Shown piece by piece: positions 36,401 through 48,560 of a DNA stretch of 64,000 nucleotides; positions within the stretch are counted from its first letter, which is position 1; the number at the start of each line of letters is the position of its first letter. The stretch spans positions 496,001 through 560,000 of the forward strand of contig VWZF01001848.1 in the NCBI GenBank assembly GCA_013396755.1. Direction: 5' to 3'. Made by a program: the position numbers and the translations under genes. The stretch is from Sclerurus mexicanus. Its lineage: Eukaryota; Chordata; Aves; Passeriformes; Furnariidae. The notes under the pieces were generated by a model that ran no database searches, was not told where the DNA came from, and was given only the letters and a program-made list of their open reading frames with translations.

Positions 36401-39400
36401 TGGAACATGCAATGGCATGAAGGGTCTGGAACATAAGTCCTATGAGGGAGCAGAACTTGTTTAGCCTGGAGAAAAAAAGGCTCAGGGGAGATCTTATCAC
36501 TCTCTACAATTGCCTGAAAGGAGGTTTTAGCCAGGTGGGGGTTGATGTCTTCTCCCAGTAACAAGGAATAGGATGAGAGGAAATGGCCTCAAGTTGCATC
36601 AAGGGAGGCTATTAGATATTAGGCATTTCTTTTTTTTTTTTCACAGAAAGGGTTGTAAAGTATTGGAATGGCCCAGGGAAGTGGTGGAGTCACCATCCCT
36701 GTAAATGTTTAAAAAAGCATGTGAATATGGTACTTGAGGACATGGTTTAATGGTGAACAAGGTGGTGGTGCTGGGTTGATGCTTGGACTTGATGATCTTA
36801 AAGGTCTTTTCCAACCTTAATGATTCTGTGATTCTATGAAACATATTTGCTTATGTTTTCATTACAAAGATGATTTCTAATTTTGCCACAGACATCTGCA
36901 TGGCTTGCATCCTGATTTGCCTCTAGACTTTAAAATGTCATGTATTTTATGTAAAAACATGAGGATTAACAGGATTATGACTATTGACAGGTTTATGAAC
37001 AATTTATATAACCTAGAGGACAAATTTCATGGAAATTTTCCTTAGGGGCCATCCACGTGTTTTTATATGGTGCCAAATAAATTTGGTTGTTACTGACACA
37101 GGTAAAATTTTTCTCATCCAAATCAAAATTCTGAGGTTAAGGGTTTATGTTCATTAAAAAACTTCATAGCTTTCTCCTTTCACAGTATAATATATTTATA
37201 TATTATATGTACAGGAATATATATATATATTCCACAACAATTTACAGACAAGATATACGAGGGGAGATAGAGCAGAGAGCCCACAAGGTGAGCAGAGGCA
37301 ATCCATCCATAGAACCAGAGCCTGGCTTTTCTCAGTGCTGATAGCAAGGCCGCCACAGCTATCACGCTGTCACTGTGCCTGACATTCAGCAGCTCTCTCT
37401 GTGTTGTGTTAAACAGTAAATGGGGATTACCAGCAAAGTGACAATAGCAAAATTATGCTGCCAAAACAGACTATTAAAGTTAGCTGACCAAGACAATTCT
37501 TTCTCTAGTTGACAAAATGGTGCATTTCTGTTCCCTGAGATGCTTTCTCTGGAGTGTGTTGAGCCATGCCATGCACCCAGCCTGTGGTGACCGCCTCCTC
37601 TGACGTGGGATGTGGCTCTGCAGAAGATGGCACAGGCAGGCTCTGCCTGCCCTGTGGTCAGGAAGGCATGGAGGAACTTCACATGGCATTTGGTGAGCTG
37701 TATTCTTCAAAATCAAAGGAGTAGTGCTTAGTTGTCAGCTTGTTTACTTGCTCTTGTGGGTAACAAGATTAAAAATTATCACTTTTAGGGCAAAGTTTGA
37801 TTTTATTCTGTGTGGCTATCTGGGATAGTAGGGGGTTGAATGGAAAATGTGTGATGGCTCTTCTGGCTCTAGTGCTGGGTTCCCATACAACAGGACATAA
37901 TAGTGAGTCTGTGACTCATATAATTGTCCGTCTAAATGCAATTTATTCTTCTTTTTAAGTACACAGGCATATAAAAGCAACATTTTTATTGGAATTATTT
38001 GTTTATTTTTCTTACTGTTGCAGTAACCTATGATTTGTCTAGCTGACAGTAGAGAGGCCATATTTCTTTTTTCACAGTAAAATTTAATTTGGCAGCATTT
38101 TGTGCCTTTCAATTTTATTGTTTTATTTACAGGGTCTATTACTTCCTGTCGTATTATGGATCTCTCACTCAGTTGTTTAAAGAAATGTAAAAAAAATATA
38201 ACTGGAAAAACTCCATGTGGTTAGGAAAGTGGTAAATAACACTAAAAGATAATGTTTGACAATGCGTTATAGGATTTTTCTGTTTAATATATTACTTCAT
38301 TTCATGAAGATAGTATTCCTTTAAATTATCCTTAGTGTAGGCAAATGCTCTGGAAACTTTTACAAACTGGGTCAGAAAGGATACCTCACTTCTGAGCTGA
38401 CTTCCATCTTTATTTGGAGGTTATCTTAAGACATAATTCTGTTTTTAACAGGCCTGAGTGAGCTCTGGAGTAAACTGTCATTTGCAACATCATTCAGAGA
38501 TCTTCCAACTCTATGCCCTTAGACTTTAAACAGATGCTGTTGTGTTTTGTGTTTCCATGTTATTTCAATGAATGGAGCAAAAGGAGGGTGGAATACTAAC
38601 CATTTGCATGACATAGCTGCTGTCTTTGGCATATAAACATGTTGCATCAAACTAACTGATAAAATTTTGGGGAAAAAATCATATTGAGATACAGTAACTA
38701 CATTAGGGACCTGAAAATTAGTACCAATGGAATGTGCTGTAATTTTGTAACAGAAATGTTCTTTCTTCATCTGAAGTCCGTATTGACACTGTAGAAACAT
38801 CCATGCATTTTCATTACTCTTTTAACCTGATGAACTAACCAATTTTCTTTTGAGCTTTACCTACTTTACTGATGGATGCTGAGGTTTGCCTTTGTAAAAT
38901 AGATTACAAATCTGGTAAAATTTTATGTATGCATGTAATTTTTTAGGAATGACAGTTTAGGAAAAAGAATATATTTTTGAGAGCTTCAGGCAAATTGCAG
39001 AAATTTTTGTTAGGATATATAAAGGTAAGTTAAGGGATTGAGCTACAATCAAATCCTGATATTTTAATGCCCACTGTATTCAAACATTATCAAAGCAAAA
39101 TTTCCATTAGTTGAATGTGACCTGTTTCTCAGATCTGGGTCCAATGATTCATAAGAAATTTGCTGCAGTATGAAAATTAAATTAAACAATTTCATGGAGA
39201 AAGTTGTTGGAGACTAGGTAACTGTTCTGCAATGAAAATGAAGCATCCTGGTAAAGCAGAATATTTCCTTCAGATGATGGGAGATCAGAAGAACTCAACA
39301 AAAAGGCTAAAAATCACTTGAATGTTAAATAGCAGTACAGAAATAAGAAGTGCTGCCAAGAAGCATAGAAATTTAATTGCAATGTAGCTAAAATACAGAA

Positions 39401-42400
39401 ATCATTGGTATTACTAAAAGAGTTGTAAAATACTGTCAATTGGAAGGCAAGTTTACATCCAGATACAATATACATGCTTGACTGAGATAAAAAAAAAAAA
39501 AGACAACCAAACTTCAGTTACCTAAATAATACGGGTTAATCCATGAGGGATTTGTCTTAAAATCAAAAGGTGCCAAACCATCCAACATTTTAATCCTGTG
39601 GAAACAGAATGAGTAAATTTAACCAGAGATTTTAGTAATGCCTTAGTGACTATGTAACACAATATGTGTGTTTTTAAATAGGATTTCAAATGGAATACTC
39701 TGGGTTTCTGCAAGCTCTGTAAGTCCCATTCTGAGTTGCGATTTTGCCCTTGTCCACTTTTATTTATGACATTTGGCTATACATGCTGATCAATAACTTC
39801 CTAAGGGAATATAATTTCTCTTTTTTATTGACTATAAAATCTTTCTCTTCCTTTTTTCATGTCATCTTTTCTCTTGCATTCACTAATGTCCATGGTGCAA
39901 GTGCAAGCAAATATATTAGAACCAACATTTTATATTAGTTTTGAGTCTCCATTTGCCAATCTGTGCATTTGAAAGAAGGTTCAGGTACAATTTAACTGAA
40001 TTTGAAAAATATGTTCACAGAAAGCTGGAATTGGATGCCTCCAGTCTGGATGCTTCCTTTAAACAGGCATATCTCTACATGATATCCAGTTGCAGTATGT
40101 CAGCATATTAGAATAAAGACAAGGAAATCTTACTTGAACACTGCGAAGCACACAGACAGGACCACATAGTATACAGTGTAGAAAACTACTATGCATATCA
40201 ACAGGTTCACCAGAACAACCTGCAAAAGGACATAAGACAGTAAAACCTAATGCCATGTTTACATCAGGTATTGTCAGAAAGAAAATCTAGATTTCTATCA
40301 ATCATAATGTGAAAAAAAGTATTGTAAAATAAAATGTTCAGGCAGAATTTTTGCTACTGCTGATTACATGAAAGTGTTAAAAGCTCTTTGGTACATTTCA
40401 GCTCCTAATGTGGGTTATAATGTATGGCTTTTTTATCATACATTTTTGTATCCTTATTATATATTGAATTTATTTGTGCTCAGAAAATGAGAAGGACATT
40501 TCTTGACAGTTATTACACTCTTTCTCTACAGTAATTTTCTTCTCTGCCTATCCCCTCCATCCTGGATCTTCTACTCTACCGCCCCCTGAAAAAATACATA
40601 AGAAAGACAGTGTCTGTAGATACGATTGCTACCAATTTTGTATTGTCAATCTTCAATATTGTGCTGCATGATGATGGAAGGATTCCTTTTTTATACTGAA
40701 GCATTTCAGTTTTTGTTTTAGAAGTAGACTAGTGTATAAATTCTTAGCCCATGTGCAACACATGTAATGAGTTAAGACTTCTTGCCCTTTCTCCAATTTG
40801 GCTATCAAATATTTGAAACTAGAAATGTGTGTTTACCTGACTCCTCTGGTAGGACCTCCATATATCTCCAAACTATGAACCATTATGCAATAATGAGCTA
40901 AAGGGAACATAAGTATTAGTGATTCCATTATTAATACACTTGGATGTATAAATACAGGCCCTAAGCTTGCATACATTTTAGTGTGCTCTGGAAAATCCCA
41001 TGCTGAATTTCCCCTGAGATCAATGGAATTGAGCTGATGGCAAGAGAGTTTTGTAGTTTTGATGTTTTACAGGACTTCTTGTCTATGTTGATCAAAAATA
41101 AATTTAAAATGGAAAAATGAAGACTAAGACCATGAAATGTTCCAAATGCAGGTATTCATTCAGAAGTAAACCCATGAAAAGTGGCCATGCATAAATAAAA
41201 TAGTAAACTACTGGGAACCAAATGCAATTTTTCAGTGTATCAAAATGGCAAACAGACTGTGGACTGCACATGGTAAATCACTATGTCAATGCAAAAGAAG
41301 CCAGTATTTACCTCTTTGAATGGTGACAAGATATATACAATAGGAATGAATTTTAGAAAAAAATAGGGAATGACTAATAGAGAATAGGACTCAGTTCTGA
41401 AGAAAGGTTAAAGGAATCACATGTGTTGACTGGTTATAGGGACTGAAGTAGGTCAAACAGTAATTGTGTATTCATAGCAAAAGCAACAAAAAGTATTTGG
41501 AGAACAACTAAGACTAAAGGAATGAAACGAAAAAGCAAATGTATAAGATACTGTGAAATTTCAAAAATAATTTCCACTTTGCAATGCTTGAAAGAGGCTC
41601 ACTCTTTTTATTTATTTACTTTTATTCAAGCCTTTTTATCAAAAGTGGTTACTGAGTGCCCTTATCATTGCTGTAGATTTTTAGGATAAAGGTGGGTGAT
41701 GTTCTTGATAAATTGTACAAAATCAATATATTTAAGGAAAAAAAAAAATTAAAAAAAAATTAGAGGTATATAATATTTTTAAGTCTTCATTTTTAAATAA
41801 AACTCAGTTTCCAGGTGAGATTGCAGTGAAAAATGTAAAACATAAGCCAGCTCTAAAGTGCAATTTCCATTTTGATTTAGTTTGTTCTATGCTGGTAAGT
41901 GGAGGCCTTATTCAAGGAGGCAGTGAGTCTGAAAAGGGCTGCAGATGAGCATTAGCTCATACTAGCTCATATTTATGAGTTTCTCTTGGAATATTGAGAC
42001 ACACCAAAAACATCCCTTAAGGCTTTGGTGTTTAAGGTGGTTTTGTTGTTGTTTTTTTTTCTGCCAGCGATTTTTAAAGTAATTTAAGAAATTAAGAAGC
42101 TACAGAGAAGAGACACAAAAGGGAGCTGATGGCTAGAAATGTTTGGGGGTTTTCTTCATTAGGACTACAGCCCTAAAGAGGTCAATCTGTTTAGCTCTGA
42201 GGGATGATTTGATTATGATGGATAAGTACCTTCACAGGCAGAAAATACCAAGTACTTAAGGGCACTTCAATCTATCAGAAAAGCCACAAGAAGTAAACAG
42301 CTATAAGTTCTAGCTAGACAAATTCAAAAGACGCATGAAGGACATTTTGAACTGTAAAGGCAATTAGCCAGTGGAACAAACTGCCTTTGGAAATAAGAGA

Positions 42401-43775
42401 TCCTACAAAGCAAAAGCAGATGCCTCTGTAGATGAAACTCCAATTCTAACATTCACTTCTGGCCACAGTTGTTTGAATGGTTATGTGGTAGATAATGAAG
42501 TTAGAGAAGCATCCAACATTGACAAAAGTGGGGATACTGTGAATTTAGCAAACTATTTTTATATTACTAAATGTTGTAAAGTGCTAAATATTGAGTAGTG
42601 CATGTATGTTCCACAAGAAGAGAGAGTAAAGAGATTTATTTTCTAATGCAATAGGAGGAAAAGCCATCATGACTGTACAAACAGATATTTGTCAATAAGA
42701 AAATGCCCAGGACAGACTTACTCTTTTATTTTTTCACTATATCAAAAGAAAGCCAAGCAAAAACTGAGAACAATTACTCTTCAGCCAGGTTGGTCTGAGG
42801 GCTAAATATAACTCCTTTTCACTGTCTGTAGTCTTATTCTAAATGAAAATTGTCCAAGTAACCCATTTGATCCCTTCTTTTCCATAGCACACACCATCAC
42901 TGCAGTAATGTTAATTGACTACAGTGTCACATGCAAGTTGCAAGTTTGGCAGCCATGCTACCTCTTACTCCTTGAAAGTAACTTTAAGCATTGGAAGTTT
43001 AATCTTTGGCATGCGTTTGGTGGGCATTATTTTCATTCCACTGCTCTGAGCAGTTGCACTTTTCCTGTAATTCTCCTTTATCCACTGCCACTACTCTTGC
43101 AAGTGCCTCTGTGAAGCCTTATCTGCTCCAGATGCAGATTCATACTGTAATAAAAGCGAAGAGACAGGACTGAAGGGGAAAATCACAGAGCTGAAAGATG
43201 GCTGTGAGCTGATGACCTGTTGACCTCTAATTACAGTAGGTGAATTCCTAGCCTTGAAGTCAGTGACAAATTTTCATTGGCATCAAAGGCACAGAAGTTT
43301 TCTCTTTGTACCCAGAATATTCTTAGTTCCTGTCTTAGGGAGGTAGTGAGGTATTAGGAATAGTATGATTTGCTCAATTGAGTAAGCTAAGGAAATTCAA
43401 GTAACATGGAAATGAAAACACTGAAAATTTTCCAGTTGTATCACATTCTACTTAATTTTTTTTATTTGACCTTACCACAGAAATTTAAACATATATTTTT
43501 TAAATCTCAGAATACTTTCTGTTTTCAAACTATTTTTCTCTATCTAGATCTGGTATTTCAAAGCAAAAAAAACCCCAAGTTAAAAACTACAGTATTACTT
43601 ATTATATGCCAAAACAACTTAAAGGAAGTATCTTACGAAATCACTGGTGACATCAAATGTAGACTTCTATTAGCCACAACCAAGAATTCTATTGCATAAA
43701 TTGAACAATATAACATATTTTGAAATCTTCCTTATAAAATGTATTTTGCAGTCCTATATTATAAAGAGTCCTCTT

Positions 43776-43811
<36 letters not shown>

Positions 43812-43971
43812 GAAGAGAGCATTGAAGAACAGTCTGTAAGAATGAAAGCAGCAGATCATTCAACCCCCACCATAGTTTTCTAATTCTCTAAATACTACCT
43901 GGTGACATATAACACTAAATAAACTCAATTCCCTTTACCTTGGTTTCAGCAGTTTTGACCTTGAGAGCCAT
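33392..43971 (-). CDS. TMEM244: TMEM244, complete six-exon gene (span of coding exons)
   Basis: Six coding exons join, in transcript order, from 43971-43939, 40219-40134, 39595-39522, 36229-36104, 34380-34336 and 33486-33392. Every intron is GT-AG, and the phases (0, 2, 1, 1, 1) fit to give 459 nt, which is 152 residues plus TGA. The product is a small hydrophobic protein with four likely membrane helices at about residues 12-35, 65-85, 89-107 and 117-140. I recognise it from remembered vertebrate TMEM244 by the start MALKV, then FYTVYYV, LAPFDFKTNPSW, VEEWVWDYA and HWW. Its molecular function is unknown; it is presumably an integral membrane protein. The human protein as I remember it is about 128 residues and ends soon after HWW. 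Here a further exon encodes 31 residues (122-152) forming most of helix 4 and an acidic tail ending in DDF. No frameshift or internal stop is seen. Introns are 3719, 538, 3292, 1723 and 849 bp. Confidence 0.93.
33487..34335 (-). other. TMEM244 intron 5
   Basis: 849 bp of AT-rich intron. No repeat or coding signal is recognised. Confidence 0.8.
34336..34380 (-). CDS. TMEM244: TMEM244 coding exon 5
   Basis: A 45-nt exon with acceptor TTCTTGCAG and donor GTATA. It encodes VMSEFPLMLHWWLAL, which matches the family EFPL...HWW segment. Phase is 1 at both ends. A donor of GTATA is weaker than consensus. Confidence 0.9.
34381..36103 (-). other. TMEM244 intron 4 with GC-richer block
   Basis: A 1.7-kb intron. 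About 34750-35060 is clearly richer in GC than the AT-rich surroundings and has open frames on both strands, but it has no recognisable domain and no splice pair that would fit the gene. A (TA)n tract sits at 35971-35991. Confidence 0.7.
35971..35991. repeat. (TA)n microsatellite
   Basis: Uninterrupted TA dinucleotides in TMEM244 intron 4. Confidence 0.9.
36104..36229 (-). CDS. TMEM244: TMEM244 coding exon 4
   Basis: A 126-nt exon with acceptor CTTTACAG and donor GTAAGT. It encodes helices 2 and 3 joined by the short acidic and aromatic turn VVEEWVWDYA, the signature used to name the gene. Phase is 1 at both ends. Confidence 0.95.
36230..39521 (-). other. TMEM244 intron 3
   Basis: A 3.3-kb intron containing one CR1 copy (36356-36839) in the opposite orientation to the gene. 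The block at 37240-37690 is richer in GC than its surroundings, but no element or exon could be recognised in it. Confidence 0.8.
36356..36839 (+). mobile_element. CR1 LINE 3' fragment
   Basis: A plus-strand CR1 from CAGTTTTGGGCCTCTCGCTA (end of the ORF2 region) through GGAAGTGGTGGAGTCACCAT to GGTCTTTTCCAACC and terminal repeats GATTCTGTGATTCTATGA. It is 5'-truncated, retains the complete 3' end, and is little diverged apart from a T-run expansion at about 36629-36641. It lies in TMEM244 intron 3, antisense to the gene. Confidence 0.95.
39522..39595 (-). CDS. TMEM244: TMEM244 coding exon 3
   Basis: A 74-nt exon with acceptor TTTCCACAG and donor GTAAC. It encodes the loop after helix 1, including LAPFDFKTNPSWINPYY, the most conserved-looking stretch against remembered TMEM244. 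It leaves at phase 1. Confidence 0.95.
40134..40219 (-). CDS. TMEM244: TMEM244 coding exon 2
   Basis: An 86-nt exon with acceptor TTTTGCAG and donor GTAAG. It encodes residues 12-39 and part of K40, which form the first membrane helix including FYTVYYVVLSVCFAVF. It enters at phase 0 and leaves at phase 2. Confidence 0.93.
42085..42450 (+). mobile_element. Old CR1/L3-like LINE tail
   Basis: The order of conserved blocks matches the 3' part of old CR1/L3-type elements: CTACAGAGAAGAG, GGTCAATCTGTTTAG, ATAAGTACCTTCACAGG, AGACAAATTCAAAAGA, CCAGTGGAACAAACTGCCTT. Many substitutions and deletions have accumulated. Lies in TMEM244 intron 1, antisense to the gene. Confidence 0.65.
43778..43809. repeat. 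T32 homopolymer
   Basis: Thirty-two consecutive T on the plus strand, so a poly(A) run on the TMEM244 sense strand, about 130 bp into intron 1. No retroposed body is recognisable next to it. Confidence 0.95.
43939..43971 (-). CDS. TMEM244: TMEM244 coding exon 1
   Basis: Eleven codons, MALKVKTAETK, end at AAG|GTAAAG, phase 0. The start is chosen because MALKV matches the family N-terminus (MALQV in human, from memory). The ATG has T at -3 and G at +4, so its context is only moderate. The same frame stays open upstream to an ATG at 44130, and an out-of-frame ATG lies 8 nt upstream, so the true 5' end needs transcript data. Confidence 0.85.
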
Positions 43972-46900
43972 GGACACATGATGAGTGAAAGGAAGTGCTG
44001 TTGCTATATTCTGTATGCCAACATCAGCAGGAAGAAGCAGCTGGTTTTCACCCCAAAAAACATTCTTATAGGTAAATACAGGGCAGTGAGGTGAGTTGAT
44101 TGGATTAAACTGAATTGAGACAGAAGACATCTGTAAGCTAACTATAAGCCGCTGAAGAGCAAAGAGAAAATCCTACTAGCTCATTTAATGCTTGTACTTT
44201 TGTAGCTACAGTCAGCCAAAGAATATCTATAATATAACTTGGTTATTTAGACACAATATTATTATTATTTTCTACCTTTTAATTTTTTTTTTCAGCATTC
44301 ATGTGATGACAGTCCCTTGGGGTTATTATAACTTCCTACTTTTAATTAGCTTTACATTTTCTCACATTAATTCTATTGACTATAGACGTGGACTAGTACA
44401 TTCTTCACAATGTTCTTTGCTAACATTTTTCTTCTGACTACCACTTTATTACATCAAGTATAATTCACATTAAATTAGGTATAATTTGGTTAAGAAATGC
44501 CAGACTTATGTTATGACTCTTCTTTTCCTGAACAATATTTTGTTCCTTCAGTAGGAGGAAATTCAGTGTGCTTTAGAGCACATCCAACCTCTACTGAGCA
44601 GTTCCTTAATGGATTCAAATTTGACTTTTTACAGGCACATTATGATTCAGTATGCTGTGTTATTTGGAAAAAGGAGACACTTCTGAAACTGAACCAAGAA
44701 AGAACTTTTTTTCTGCTGACGCTAACATAATATGTGCAAGTTTCATTAGGGGTTTTTATGCCTTTTTAGTCATACAAAATAAATGTTATCTGCTCTAAAA
44801 TGCAGTCTGTGCTCAGCAAACAAGAGCTTTCACTCTTAGATTTGATAGCTCCAGATTGTGAATACTGTCAGGAAAATTACTTGTAGTATTGTGTGAAATT
44901 CCTTCCTGTGCAAAAATACTAGCATGAAAATCTGTACATCAGTTAAGTCCTATTTTGAGAGCTGAAGTGATGACAAAGGAATAGACTGACACAAAATAAA
45001 CCCCCATAAATTAATTTGCCTTAATAGTTGTAATAGTCACAAATAGCAAATTAATGAAGAAGCATTGCTTGAATGATTAAAAAATATTTGAAAAGGAGCA
45101 AAAAGGGTCATTCAAAGAGTGTACTAACTACACCAAAGTATTGTCTGAAAACAGCCATGACTTAAAATTATTCTGCAGAAAGTTTTGCAGTAGCTATAAG
45201 TAGCAAGATAATTGAAAAGGTAATGGATTGTATTAGTTTAAGATCATTATTAAACCTAATGAGAGTTTACATTCACTGACTTACTTCTGCACAAAGAGTC
45301 AATTTAACCACACTGATGACCAAGTCACCAAGTTTGACTGAAATGTAATGGAAGATGTAGGCATGGATTTGTTGGGGAGACTAAGAGATTCCTTCCATTC
45401 CTATTATACAGCTGAAAACCTCAAACGCTCAGACAGAATGGATAATATTTCTGTTGAATCCTTGCTTCAAGGTTGGAAACACCTGAATGATGGCAACCCA
45501 GTGAATAGGAGCAAATCAAACTTGGAAGTGGCAGAAACTGTGTGTCATCCAAAATAATTACTAAATCACTCAATAGTGAATGTTAACTATAAAGATATTG
45601 TGTTGTTGTTAGCAATATGTTGAGATAATGGAATAATCACTTTTTATATTTTCTTAGTTTCTTAAATTTTACTGGGTCGGCTATAAGAAAAATTACAACT
45701 ATTCAGCAGAGAGAGACAGAAGACAAATTTTAATAATTAAATAGTAAATAATTTAAATTATCTAATTTCATTTCAACAAGCCCTACTTTTAAATAAACAC
45801 TATTGTTTGAAGCATTACACTCTAGAATTTTATTAGGGCTGTTAGGAAAAGTAGCACTCTGTTACTTTTGAACCCCTGGAGTTTGTACTAGTTTGGTTTA
45901 CAGAAACACACAGGAAAAAGTTACTTTGGTAGGATAGCAATACCTGACCCTTTCATTTTTGAGAATAGTTAATAAAAACTGTTATTTGACATTTGGCTGT
46001 AGACATATACTTTCTTTGTAGAGATACGTAATGGACAAAATGCAAGAGACATTCAAAAAAACATAATTGCAGAAAATTGCAGAATAGAGAACACCTTTTG
46101 AAAGTAAAAATTTAGGACACCTCTATAAGGTAGTAACTCAAAAATTTTAAGTATATAATAATGGCATCTAATTGTACCAAGGCAATACTTAGTACCTATC
46201 TGGACCAAAACAGTAAGTCAAATGTAGTAATGAACTGTGAGGAAATTTTTATAAACCTCACAGCTAAGTTTACTGCCTAAGCTTATTACATAGGGTTTGT
46301 TTTCTGGATTTTGTTTTTGTTTAGAATGTTACTGTTTTTGCGCTCACAATTTATGATGCTGTCAAATAGCACTGTAAAAATAATTAACAACAATTTGAAG
46401 AACTATATCACAGATCAGTATTACAGGAATATCTCTCATGAAAGAGAACATACAGATTGTGTCGCTGTTATGCTGATTGTTCACACTAGAGCTCTGTGCC
46501 TTAAAAATTAGAGCTGGACCCAGAATCACATTTCTTAGGTAATTCCAAAACCTGAAAAGAAGTTTTAAAATCAGAGAAATTTCTAAAATCTAAGCTTAGA
46601 TCCATTACCCTGGAATCTTTAAAAAATATACAAAGATCAATCAAATGGATGCTGACTGGGTTGTGTGGTGAGAAATTATTAATTAACTGGATGATGACAT
46701 CAAAACATGTGTACTCTGTCTCCATCTGCTGATAGGGAGGAACTACATTTACTTTGTGTACAAGGGTAGAAAAGCTTGGAAAAGTAAATGGTGGCCACTG
46801 CTTTTGTTCTTATACTGCAGTGACTGGAAGAATCTGTCAGTGCACTGAAGGGACCTCACATTTCTTGACTTAGAACGTGTTACAACTTCAGCAAATACAG

Positions 46901-48030
46901 ATTAATTGTGTCCTATGAAAGACAACCTATACATTTTGGCATTGGTCACATATGCAATATACAGCCTTAATATGACAGCTTGGCTCCCACATGGGAGGAG
47001 CCAGAATTGCGTGAGGTCTAGTCTCTGCCTCCATGAGGATTAAAGTGATTGGGTTCTTTCCTTCTTTAACCTCTAGATAGATAAATTGTGTAGGGATGGA
47101 AAATCTGAGGATTAAATGGAAGCAGGAATGTGCTTTGAATGTACCAGTCTAATATTAGCTCCAAATTTTGTTGAATTGCTTTTAACAATGTTCTTATTCC
47201 TAGTAATATGCAGTAAAAGAGCTTTCAATATAATTGATTAACAAAGAGGTGAATTTTAGGAACTTTCAGCTCCTGCAAAGTTGTCTCCTTGAATTTCTGT
47301 GTAAAAGCTCACAAACTCTAAAAATGTTCATGGCACTAAAGGAATTCAACTCAAGAATTGGTGTAATTCTTTCTGATTAGCAAACTGTAAATGAATTAAT
47401 TTTTTTTTAGAGATAATTAAGCCCAATGAGCTACTTGTATCTAAGGAGCTGGCTTAATTAATAGCAAAAATAGTAAACAACATCTTTTGTTTTGTTAACT
47501 GACACTGTTGGCTTATTGAACAAGTACAATATAAAGCTTGAAAGTATTGGCAAAGAAACCAATTTAGTAGGCTTTATTTATTCAAACTAGAAATTAATTT
47601 TATTGTTTGTGAATGGTGTGGGACTGATAGAACAGAAAATGAAGTCTTCTGTTTGTCCAGAGAGAAGCTATAACACAATTGCAGCAATGTAAACTCTCTA
47701 CCCTGGCCCCACTGTATGTCTAAGAAGCAAGTTTAATTGTCTGTATTTTAAAAAAATCAATATTTAGACTTTCTGCTGAGAAGCTTAATGTGCTGATTAC
47801 AAGTCTACATTTTGAAGATATTCTGGCATTTCCACTAGTGTTAGTGGGAATTTTTGGTGAGTACAGTGAAGTACTGAAAAATCTCTTTAGGTCTAGGCCC
47901 ACATAAACTGAGGAGGGAGCTGTAATATTGCAGCTACAGTTAGAGGAAAGTATATCATGCTGGATCAAACAGTTGGAGATAGGAAAGGCTGCTGAAGCTC
48001 CATGGCCTCAGGACCAGAGAGCAGCAAGGC
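43972..48030. other. Region upstream of TMEM244
   Basis: The promoter and 5' UTR of TMEM244 must lie here or be absent, but no CpG island, clear TATA box or non-coding first exon can be fixed. No other gene or repeat is recognised. Confidence 0.5.
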
Positions 48031-48052
48031 TGAAATGTATTCCCAGTAAGCA

Positions 48053-48122
48053 CACACACACGGCATACATATATGTGCATATACATCACATATATGCATA
48101 TATCTACATATATACATGTATG
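48053..48122. repeat. CA/TA-rich simple repeat
   Basis: (CA)n followed by imperfect alternating CATATA units with purine-pyrimidine alternation over about 70 bases. Confidence 0.85.
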
Positions 48123-48560
48123 CTACTCAGATCACAGACCACTTACACAAACACAGACAACACCAATGGTTTTGTTCTGCTCCCCTCATTGGCTGATAAA
48201 GGTTGAACGCCCATTAGTGAGAAGATATGCTTATACACACGTACAGGGTAGCTGTGACCCAGTAGCTGGGTCATCCTTCAGCCTGCCCAGTAGTTGGCCT
48301 CTGGATCCAGGTCTGTCAAGTTGCTGAGACCAGGACATATTAGCCCCTGAGGCTGCAGCCTCACAGACTGTAGAGTCCCGGACTCTCACACACAAACACA
48401 CTTTCCCACACTTGTTCCTTCACCAGTCACCTAAATCCCTCCTTTTCTAGCCTTTGGTTCTGCTCCTAAACATCTCATAATAAATACTGGGCTATCCCAA
48501 AAAATGCTCTTTAGCTGCATCTCATACTGTGTCCCAACCCCTCAGCCTGAAAGAGAAGAA
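48120..48560 (+). mobile_element. Possible solo LTR of an endogenous retrovirus
   Basis: A GC-richer block with an AATAAA at 48479-48484 and CT-rich, CACACA-containing text (48385-48420). It is unlike its surroundings and reminiscent of bird ERVL-type LTRs. I could not fix TG...CA ends, a target duplication or any internal retroviral sequence, so this stays tentative. Confidence 0.25.

Larger units (their letters stand above)
40220..43938 (-). other. TMEM244 intron 1
   Basis: A 3.7-kb intron. It holds an old CR1/L3-like tail at about 42085-42450 and a T32 tract at 43778-43809. A further CR1-like scrap may lie near 41390-41470, but it is too diverged to call. No other coding signal is seen. 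Confidence 0.8.
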
